Assembly: GCA_030323885.1 (NCBI GenBank)
Contig: CM059186.1
Coordinates: 28,691,005-28,755,004, forward strand
DNA: 64,000 bases
Origin: Branchipolynoe longqiensis
Taxonomy: Eukaryota; Annelida; Polychaeta; Phyllodocida; Polynoidae
Reading direction: 5' to 3'
Part shown: in pieces, positions 55,459 through 64,000 of the stretch
Layout: each line of letters starts with the position of its first letter
Numbering within the stretch: the stretch's first letter is position 1
The notes under the pieces: generated by a model
Database searches by the model: none
Seen by the model: only the letters and a program-made list of their open reading frames with translations
Told to the model about the DNA's origin: nothing
Translations under genes and position numbers: made by a program

Positions 55459-56162
55459 AGCATAGGATGCAAAATCAAGGATAAGACTTGGAGTGGGACC
55501 AATCCCAACTTCCGGTGTGCATGCTGAAGCTGCGACCGGGCGTGCTGGATTGAGAAAGGTTCGCAGCGAGGAAAGGAGGAAAAACGTGTGACCACTGTCC
55601 CATATCGAGCATAGGCTTTCAGGATGAGTTTCCCATTCTGTAAGTACTGATATTGTGTGATTTAAACAGAAATTGATGTAGATAAATTTCAAATATACTT
55701 CAAACACTTTAATATGTGCAAAAGATACATAAATATGTGATAATGTCTGAACAAAAAACTAGTAAAATAATAATGTCTGACAGTCTGTGGAGGTCTAGCC
55801 TGGTCCCCTGGCATTCATTTGCTCAGGCAGAGGCACAGGAGTTTTCTGCTATTATCGTTCAGTTTCCAACTTGTCAACCAAAACAACACAACACATGATT
55901 ATGATAATTGAAATAAATACCATTTTATAGTAGTATTTCTGTTCTATAATCTATCAATTACGCGGATAACTAATCTACCTCCCTGAGTTCTCGTGAACAC
56001 GAGAAGAGGAAAGTCTATTTCCGTCAAGTTCAAACGGGCTCAAATGGGTTCAAATGTGGCTGGTTGCCCCGCTCCTTTCAGCGCTGAATATGCTTATGGC
56101 TGGATTGCAGCTTCAGTCCTCATCAGAGGGACCAGCGGAAGGCGGAATACCGGTGTTACTGG
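55459..56162. other. E-family end fragments, otherwise unrecognised
   Basis: GCTGAAGCTGCGACCGGGCG at 55520 and TTGCAGCTTCAGTCCTCATC at about 56106 resemble E-family arms; no core lies between them. Confidence 0.45.
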
Positions 56163-56330
56163 AAGCTCAGTGTCAGGATAATGTGACTGAATGCGATATC
56201 GGGTCATGGTTCCGGTGGCATGAGTTCCCAGTGAGACAGCACTTTAAAGTCACCATGAGTGTGCACTGTCACAAGTTGGTACCGGTCCTGATATGACCTT
56301 AGATGTAAAACTCCAACAACCAGCAAACAA
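56163..56330 (+). mobile_element. SINE-A 3' half
   Basis: GCTCAGTGTCAGGATAATGT to AAAACTCCAACAACCAGC. Confidence 0.85.
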
Positions 56331-56468
56331 CCAATCGTGTTACTGAGTATAGTATTTGTGTGTGTGGCCCATAGTCACTTTCCATATACTGCCTACACAC
56401 ACCGTGACTTTCACCCGCGACCCCTAGCGGGACTTGGTGAAACTTGTACTCCTTCAAGGCGATCGATG

Positions 56469-56823
56469 TTAAAGCTGCATAGTCCGATGAAGCATCAAAT
56501 TTTCAAAATCAAAACAATTATCTAGATTTGATTCTACATATCTAACTTGGATACTGATGCACTTATTAAATATTTGTTGCCACATAGAAGGGAACGCTGA
56601 GTCAATTTAAAAGAACCTGTCACTGCAGAAGCCTATGGTATCAAAGTTTTGGCGTGCTTGCCAAAATTATTTTCCCTTGTTTGAATTTCAAATATCTCAA
56701 AAGGTAGCGATTTCAATTAAAAGTTACTTTAAACTAAAGTAAGGTAGATTATAATGATCAATTTAATATACTTATCTCAGAAAAATGTCAGAAACTCAAA
56801 GCCATCGGACTATGCAACTTTAA
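56469..56823. mobile_element. TTAA-ended MITE, full copy
   Basis: TTAAAGCTGCATAGTCCGAT to ATCGGACTATGCAACTTTAA. Confidence 0.92.
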
Positions 56824-56984
56824 GTAACGCTTTATTTAGGTTAGCGCCCACTTCCGGTCGCTATCCACACGGTGACTGTTTTGTACGCAGTTTACGCCGC
56901 ACAATCCGACCAACATCTGACAAGCACCTTATAGACAACCGGACAAAAGCTACACTCGTTTCTAACAACAAACTGCAAATAATA

Positions 56985-57735
56985 AACTCACATAACTAAC
57001 TACGATAGGGTAACACTAGACTATGTCTAGCAAACTGACATTTATATTCTGTTTGTCTAACTCCAACTGACCAGATTCCTATATTAAAACTTACTACAAC
57101 TTTACCATATGAATATAGAAGGTAAGTTCTGCATTCATTGTCTTGAATGAGCGATTTCACTCATTCGGTGTCATTGCTGGACATGGCGGGCTCGAGGCCG
57201 AAGCCCCCCCCCCTGCCACCACCGCAGTGGCGGGGGTGGGGGTGGGGGGGCACCGAAGCGCAACAGGGTCTCGTCTTGTTTCCTTGTTCACATGTCTCAT
57301 ATGCCCTCATCACATTTCATTTCCCCAATATATCGGGGCCTTCACTCATTCGCTTCTTGCCCGACAATACACAGTCAATGTCCATGCTGCCGGGCAGGCG
57401 CCACCTGAATAAAAGCCTTGATTAACCCACTCTTGCCTCTTAGTCAGCTGTGTCCATTAGCAATGATAAATACCATGTAAATACTCACATTGATCTGACT
57501 AATATTGATGTCGGCATATATGGCAATACTATTGCCATATTGCTGTGGAACTTGTGGGTCACTGAATTTCATCGTGTTATATGCGCTAAATTGTGTAGTC
57601 AACAGTTATTGTATACCTTACTCTATACCAATTTTGTGTAAATAATCCTGAATTGAAAAATGGCTGGAAGACCAGTGCTTCAGAGCTGAGAAAATGCCTA
57701 TTTAGCAGAATAAATATATTTATCAAAAGAAATCA
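56985..57735 (+). repeat. Dispersed repeat R36, copy 2, interrupted
   Basis: Same order as 36215-36650. The match breaks at about 57133 and resumes at about 57463. The insert has a C run, a G-rich stretch and an 89-codon frame of no known family. Confidence 0.82.
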
Positions 57736-58513
57736 AACGAAAAATTGCTAAAAAGAACAACCACCCAAAAACAAATATATAACATAAAACCACCCATCGC
57801 ATCACTGCCTATTCGATGTTGGGGTTATTTGATATTTGTTTTTGTATATATTACCTAACCTCTATTCTTACTCATAATTGCCTAAATAAATTCTTTTTAT
57901 TAATATTTTTATTGAGGCTGTATTTTTACTGTCCATACCATGTAACCCCAGGTACCCAGGCTTGTTCTCAATGCTGGCCAGCTGTACTGTTGGTGTTGTC
58001 TTACCAAACAGTAGCTGCTGATAAGTTATTTGATTGTCTGCATTTCAGTAGCAGATAGACAGTTTGTAGGTATGTTTCATAGCCTATGTTAGTTTTTTTT
58101 GGGCCCTCTCGGCATTGTATTTTTGTTCTATTCTTATTACTATGTTAGTTGTTTTCTTAAGGTTCTATGTTAGTGTTTTGGGGTTTTCTTGGGAAGACTT
58201 TTCCACTTTTTTCTACTTAATTCTATACTAGCCTATTTTATTTACATGTCCATAGGCTTGTACGTAATAGGTGGTTGAGTTATGTTTGTTTGAATTTGAT
58301 TTGATTTATGTTGTGGGATATGTTATCTGGTTTTTATATTTCCGGTTATCCCGCCCTACGCTGTCCAGTTGGTGGGCCGTGACATATCATCTGCCCCCTT
58401 GTGGTGTAGTTCAGTTTGGGTTCCCAGTTTTTATTTTGCACAGATACGTTTTTAGGTCAGGGATTTGTCTTTCTTTCACCGTTTACGCATTCCATGGCTT
58501 CTGGTCTGCCTTA
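57736..58513. other. No gene recognised
   Basis: T-rich on the plus strand; no splice-consistent exon found. Confidence 0.5.
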
Positions 58514-58950
58514 AGGGGCTGTCACATTAGGGTTTTTGCGGGAGCGTATGGCGGCTTAGGCGCGTTACGTCATATACGTCGGCATACGCCGTATACGCTA
58601 CGCATACGCTACTCATACGCTACTCATACGCCACCAGATGCCGCCAGATGCCGGCTTATGTGAAGCGTATGAGGCATACGCCGCCATACGCTTTCATAAA
58701 TCCGTCCGTCCAAATTCTTTTGTGCATGCTAAAAAAAACTCGACCTATGAGGGCGTATGGCCCATACTGTCAAAAAATGTCACAGCACGCTCCCATACGC
58801 TCCTCATACGCTCCTCGTACGCTCCTCGTAGGTTCCACATACGCTCAAAACCACCCGAAAGGTCACCAAATGTCATCGTAGGCCGGCACGCGCAGGACCT
58901 ATGTAGGTTTTCAATACGCTCCCGCCATACACCGTAATGTGACAGGGCCT
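58514..58950. mobile_element. Word-array element W4f
   Basis: AGGGGCTGTCACATTAGGGT to GTAATGTGACAGGGCCT, TTA on both sides. Words are CATACGCTAC and TACGCTCCTCG at 11-bp steps (58780-58850), unlike other W4 members. Central motif CTTTTGTGCATGCTAAAA at 58717. Confidence 0.9.
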
Positions 58951-59391
58951 TTAGTAGTGGTGCCTTGCTTGCTCTGGTGTCCCTTAGTGGTTGGGTTAGA
59001 CGCTTAATGTCTTGGCTATATCCATATGCTAAATAGACACTATCAGACAACAACACCCCATCTTCCACCACTCGTTATTAAACCTTACGTCGGGTTTATG
59101 TAAGCATTGGATAACAGCTAATCCTTGCTCATGATTTTCAAAATAAATATACACTACCAGAACAAAAATCTGACTTCCACCACTATCTATTATATATCGG
59201 GTCCGTCAGACATTTATGTGATATTGTTGAATATCTGAGGTTATATCGCTCTCTCCATATATACTTTCATTATATTCTTTCGTTATTTATAACCTCATAT
59301 CTCAATATGATAATGCGATCTGGAGGAGGGGAGTAATGCATCTTCCCCTTTTTCTTCTTTTGTTGGTACATTAGTTGTTTAAGCAGGGGAA
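58951..59391. other. No gene recognised
   Basis: AT-rich unique-looking DNA. Confidence 0.55.
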
Positions 59392-59586
59392 ATTTCATAT
59401 GCGGACGATTGGTCTTCCTGATTCAACTGCTCCTTGCCCTATCCTAGTAATGCTGAGTGCCTGGCTAAGAAGCGAAAAGTATAAATCTTTAAGTCATTGG
59501 TTTGATTCGACCAGGATTCGAACCCACGATCCCATGATCTACCAGCATGAGGGCCGAACGCTCTAACTCATTTGGCCATCACGTCA
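59392..59586 (-). mobile_element. SINE-A, head half, enlarged-head form
   Basis: CCTTGCCCTATCCTAGTAAT to CTCATTTGGCCATCACGTC. 3' half absent. Confidence 0.85.
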
Positions 59587-60425
59587 AGACAGAAGAAGAG
59601 ACAGAAAGAGTCCAATAGAGACAGAGTCTGAGACACACAAGGTTGCACAGATCGAGCTAGAGGCAGGTACAGGGACAGAGGCAAAGATAGAGGGATAGAT
59701 AGAGATACAGATAGAGACGGATAGAAACAAATACAGAGATATAAGCATAGTCAGAGGAACTTCAGATACAGAGACAGAGACAAAAAGAGAGACTGAGACA
59801 GAGGCATATATATCAAGACACAGAAAGATACATAGATATAAATAGAGATAGATACATAGATAGAGAAGCGGACAGAGAGAGTCACATACATATACAATGT
59901 ATAAAAATAGACAGCTACAGGGATAGAAATAGACAGACGGGGAGAGAGGCAGACACAGCGAGACACAGATAAATACATAGATAGAAATACAAATAGATAC
60001 AGCAATATATACATGGACAGAGAGATACAGGTACATATATAGATATAGACATCTACAAGGGTAGAAATAGACAGACAGACGCACATACAGCCAGCGAGAC
60101 ACACCCAGATACACAGATAGAAATACAAATAGATACAGAGAAAGAAACATGGACAGAGAAAGACAGGTACATGTATAGACATATATAGAAATAGGCAGAC
60201 AGGCAGAAGCAGATGCAGCCAGCGAGACAAAGACAGATATACTGATAGAAATACAAATAGATACAGAGATAGAGACATAGATAGTTACATATATAGGTAC
60301 ATACAGCTACATGGATAAAAATAGACATGCAGAGATAGAGGGAAAGAGAGAGAGGAGAAATAGAGAGAGAAGGAGAAATAGATAGAGAGAGAGAAGGAGA
60401 AATAGAGAGAGAAGAAAGGTTAAGC
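59587..60425. repeat. Purine-rich GATA/CAGA array with a longer superunit
   Basis: Words such as GATACAGATAGAGAC, with AGATAGAAATACAAATAGAT and CAGCCAGCGAGACA recurring about every 125-150 bp. Minus-strand frames are its translation. Confidence 0.9.
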
Positions 60426-60430
60426 CCTTT

Positions 60431-61004
60431 GTGGAGACCTATTCACCATTCAGTTACTATTTGTCTGACGTGCTCTCTTTCCGCGCATGCGTCACGATAT
60501 CCGGCAATCAGCCGACGGCGCGCGCACCCGGATATATGCGCCAGCACCCCCAGACAGCAGGCGAACACATCCGGGCACTGTTGCCTGCCGGGACGTGGGA
60601 CCAGTATAATTTGAGAGTTGAGCCCGGGCCCTCCCTCCAGGGGCTAAGGAATGGAGTGTTGTTGCCGGGGGAAATGCCGATAAGAGAAAGCACTCAGTCA
60701 GCCGATTCCGCTTTAGACAATGCCAAACGCCACTCGCCGCTACTTTACTGCCCGCATACTTATTCATTATACCCACCACGGTTCCGATGTGTAGATTGTG
60801 CACAAGCAGTGTGGGGGTACCGTATACTCTATATGTTCTATAGTTATAGTAAGAGGCAGCAAGTAGTCGATGACGAGTTGAACACACACTTCCCGTGTTG
60901 TGGTAGGCCATGGGATGGACACACGCGAAGCTGTGGGTTTTCTAAATCCAACCGAGCCAAACCAAAGACTTACAAAAAATGGATACTGGCCACTTCAACT
61001 CTAC

Positions 61005-61009
<5 letters not shown>
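60431..61009 (+). CDS. Doubtful 192-codon open frame
   Basis: Starts METYSPFSYYLSDVLSFRAC and contains FRCVDCAQAVWGY and FPCCGRPWDGHTRSCGF. The sequence is not repetitive and the first part is GC- and CpG-rich (CGGCGCGCGCACCCGGATAT). However, the last 20 codons or so come from a SINE-A fragment (60945-61003) and an AT run. I see no introns, no known domain and an opposing 139-codon frame. It may be part of an unrecognised repeat. Confidence 0.2.
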
Positions 61010-61050
<41 letters not shown>

Positions 61051-61100
61051 GATACTTGCCACTTCATCAACTCTACTTCAATATATATATATATATATAT
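61000..61100. repeat. (AT)n tracts flanking a TTGATACTTGCCACTTCA duplicate
   Basis: The SINE-A segment TGGATACTGGCCACTTCA and its neighbour are each followed by an AT run. Confidence 0.85.
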
Positions 61101-61432
61101 TCAGGATGCGGTAGCCGAATCGGTAGAGCGCAGGCCTCCTGTGTGGAAGGTTGGGAATTCAATTCGCAGTCGAGTAAAACCAATGATGTACAAAATTGAT
61201 ACTTGTCACTTCCCAGCCAGGTGCATGGCATTATTAGGATAGGGCAAGGGCTGGTTAGCTCAGTGTCAAGATAATGTGACTGAGTGGGATATCAGGTCAT
61301 GGTGCTGGCGGCCGGGTCTCCCAGTGGGGCAGCACTATAAAGTCACCATGAGTGCAGACTGTCACAAGTCAGTACCTATCTTGATATGACCTTACATGTT
61401 GCCAGGATGTAAAACTCCAACAACCAACCAAC
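61101..61432 (+). mobile_element. SINE-A, full length
   Basis: Head GCGGTAGCCGAATCGGTAGA; tail AACTCCAACAACCAACC. ACTTCAATATAT before and after may be the duplication, altered on the left by AT expansion. Confidence 0.93.
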
Positions 61433-61875
61433 CTACCGACTTCAATATATGTATATATACCCATGTGTATATATATATATATATATATATACATGCAAAG
61501 TTAATTTTGGAGTGATGGTAAAAAATCTAACCTCGTAGGCTTCAACACTAACATATTCTATTAATAGACTGAGTGTGCCCTTCTATGTGTAAAAATATAC
61601 AGATTTTTGGTTTGGATTTATATATTGGCAAAGAATATTATTATTCTCGGGTGACAGAGTGGGGACCGAGATTATGTAACAGAGAAGCAATGGGTGCCCC
61701 ACTCGCTTGGTGACATAAGCGCCTATGTGGAAATGTGATAACACATAGCGAGCAGGATTGTGATGTGATGTTCATACTTAAGAGACTGTTAATAATTATT
61801 GAAATGTTCCCTTCATGCACCAGAAAGAGTGCATTGAGGGAGAGAAGCATTGATATATGTTTGTTGCAACTGTCT

Positions 61876-61996
61876 GCTGAGAGACATTAAGACTGACTCA
61901 TGGATGCAACTCTCACAGCAGAGAGCTAAATGGAGAGCGGCAGTCAAGTAATGAAAGCAGTCTTTGTCGCATCACGACTGACAGCATCATGATGAA
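61876..61996 (+). mobile_element. LINE-1f 3' end
   Basis: GAGAGACATTAAGACTGACT, then codons for AKWRAAVK, stop, and CAGCATCATGATGA. Confidence 0.85.
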
Positions 61997-62011
61997 CTGT
62001 CTGCAACTACC

Positions 62012-62499
62012 TGTTACCACGGGGCCGATGGACAAGCACACCCAGCCATCCTGCATACATTATGGACACCACCTGCAGCTGGGGGTTGAGTGACAGCTGT
62101 CCCCTATTAGGGCGTCACCACCCAGGCTGTAGAGGGTGTCTGATTGGCTGGCTGTGTGAGCCCAGTCACCTGCATTCCTTATACCTGACACACAGATCCC
62201 ACAGGAGACACTCTAGCAGAGGACTCCACTCTCTACTCTTGAACTAGCAACATCTATTCCAAAAGACACTGAGCTGTGTGCAACAACCATTGGACTCAGG
62301 TTCAATGGATTGTAGCCACTGATTCTGATATACACAAGTAGGAGTGATGAGAATCTGTGTGGGCAGTTGGTAAGGAGTGCGGGTGATAGGTCGCCAGTAG
62401 GTGAACAGGGGTTGATGCCAATAAAGCACAACCTTTTCACTGTCAATCTTGCGCGACGTATCTTCCTTTATTCCTTATGAGTTGTTGAGAGTAACGACA
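62012..62499 (+). mobile_element. Possible solo LTR
   Basis: Begins TGTTACCACGG and ends GAGAGTAACGACA (TG...CA with short inverted termini), 488 bp, with AATAAA at about 62421 in a plausible place. No target duplication, PBS or second copy is seen. Confidence 0.35.
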
Positions 62500-63084
62500 G
62501 GTGGGAACTGACAGACAGTTGTCAGAACATACCTGTGGAGACTAGTAATGCTTGGGGTTCAGACGGCCGAGTCTCGACATGTTACACATGTAAGTACATA
62601 TACTTAATAAGTGCACCAATATCTCTAAGTTGCACATGTAGGTTAGAATCTAGATAAGTGCTTTTGAAAATTAGATGCTTTCCTCAGACTATACAACTCT
62701 AAGCTGAGGCTAGAGAATGGGACTGGTTTAATACTTGCGCTCTGCATCTATAGTATAGATTTGTCTGTGTTCACATGATGGCTTTGCTTGGACGATACAG
62801 CATGGAAACTCAGCATTGTATGTGTGGAAGCGAGGGGGGAGGTGGGTGCTGGAGGTGGTAGTAGCTAGTGAGTAGGAGTGAACATGTACCGTAATTAGCC
62901 GTGGTAGTAGCGTCTTGGGCACCCCCCCCCCCCCTCCCACTCACCCACCGCCAAACCCATACCGTGACCTTCACTGTGACCTTTGGAGTATATAAGAGCA
63001 ATGACTGAACACGCACACCAAGTTGAACAAAGTCTCAGACAGAGAAAGATCACCATAACGGAACAGCACAGGAGCGGGGCGCAT

Positions 63085-64000
63085 ATATGTGTGTGGGTGT
63101 ATCTAGGTGTGTGTATGGGTATTATGTGTGTATTGATGTGTGTTGTGTGCGTGGGTGTCTCTAGGTGTGTGTATGGGTATTATGTGTGTATTGATGTGTA
63201 TCGGGTGTGTGGGTGTATCTAGGTGTGTGTATGGGTATTATGTGTGTATTAATGCGTGTTGTGTGCGTGGGTGTATCTAGGTGTGTGTATGAGTATTATG
63301 TGTGTGTTGTGTGTGTGGGTGTATCTAGGTGTGTGTATGGGTATTATGTGTGTATTGATGTGTGTTGTGTGGGTGGGTGTATCTAGGTGTGTGTATGGGT
63401 ATTATGTGTGTATTGATGTGTGTTGTGTGTGTGGGTGTCTCTAGGTGTGTGTATGGGTATTATGTGTGTATTAATGCGTGTTGTGTGCGTGGGTGTCTCT
63501 AGGTGTGTATGAGTATTATGTGTGTATTGATGTGTGTTGTGTGTGTGGGTGTCTCTAGGTGTGTGTATGGGTATTATGTGTGTATTGATGTGTATCGGGT
63601 GTGTGGGTGTATCTAGGTGTGTAAATGTGAATATGTGTGTATTGATGTGTGTCGTGTGGGTGGGTGTATCTAGCTGTGTGTATGGGTATTATGTGTGTAT
63701 TGATGTGTGTTGTGTGCGTGGGTGTATCTAGGTGTGTGTATGGGTATTATGTGTGTATAGACAGATGTGTGTTGTGTGGGTGGGTGTCTCTAGGTGTGTG
63801 TATGGGTATTATGTGTGTATTGATGTGTGTTGTGTGCGTGGGTGTATCTAGGTGTGTGTATGAGTATTATGTGTGTATTGATGTGTGTTGTGTGTGTGGG
63901 TGTATCTAGGTGTGTGTATGGGTATTATGTGTGTATTGATGTGTGTCGTGTGGGTGGGTGTATCTAGGTGTGTGTATGGGTATTATGTGTGTATTGATGT
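63085..64000. repeat. 58-bp minisatellite, running off the right edge
   Basis: CTAGGTGTGTGTATGGGTAT, TATGTGTGTATTGATGTG and TGTTGTGTGCGTGGGTGT recur every 58 bp (for example 63103, 63161, 63219), about 15 units. Confidence 0.95.

Larger units (their letters stand above)
61492..62704. mobile_element. TTAA-ended MITE remnants flanking a 1-kb insert
   Basis: 61492-61600 matches the family middle (GTAGGCTTCAACACTAACAT) and 62592-62704 the right part (CTTAATAAGTGCACCAATAT to CAGACTATACAACTCTAA). The material between is foreign. Confidence 0.7.

Noticed and set aside
59584..60328. Long minus-strand frames rich in Y, L, C, S
   Set aside because: Pyrimidine-rich strand of the GATA/CAGA array.
63085..63909. 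VWVYLGVCMGIMCVLMC-type frames
   Set aside because: 58-bp minisatellite translation, short frames broken at each frame shift.

Overview
The window reads as nuclear DNA of an invertebrate animal. It has short exons split by GT-AG introns, tRNA-derived SINEs, non-LTR retrotransposon ends, many TIR elements and long minisatellites, and no operons or bacterial-type genes. A marine mollusc or other lophotrochozoan is my inference from the repeat style; the sequence does not prove it.

One cellular gene is certain. The minus strand from 13251 to 2558 carries the first seven coding exons of PDHB, the mitochondrial pyruvate dehydrogenase E1 beta subunit. They encode 197 codons plus one base, and the rest lies beyond the left edge. 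All seven exons join in frame at GT-AG junctions. The introns hold SINEs, TIR elements, a 71-74 bp minisatellite and an inverted copy of the gene's own exon-7/intron-7 boundary.

The remaining 50 kb is almost wholly repeats. 1-1.2 kb: a 133-bp higher-order satellite and a pogo-like MITE. 13.7-20 kb: nested foldback elements with a shared 213-bp core, a LINE end and a second SINE type. 20.5-29.3 kb: SINEs and a cluster of elements with GGCCCTGTCACACTACGAC-like ends. 29.8-35.7 kb: AT-rich DNA, a LINE end, two large foldbacks and a pair of inverted SINEs. 36-45.6 kb: CTCA repeats, pogo-like elements and a 2.3-kb foldback inside a SINE inside a minisatellite. 46-54 kb: long C-rich minisatellites. 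54-64 kb: TTAA-ended MITEs, SINEs, a purine-rich array, a doubtful 192-codon ORF, a possible LTR and a terminal 58-bp minisatellite.

The most unusual theme is a class of TIR elements, called word-array elements here. Their interiors are tandem arrays of short degenerate words, with the reverse complement of the word in the other half. Several have 3-bp TTA/TAA duplications and a word spacing of 10-11 bp. Members with the same ends use different words but keep a central palindrome, GTTTTGTGCATGCACAAAAC. Two unrelated foldbacks carry the same TG/CA mirror core. Family names such as SINE-A and W4 are my own labels.
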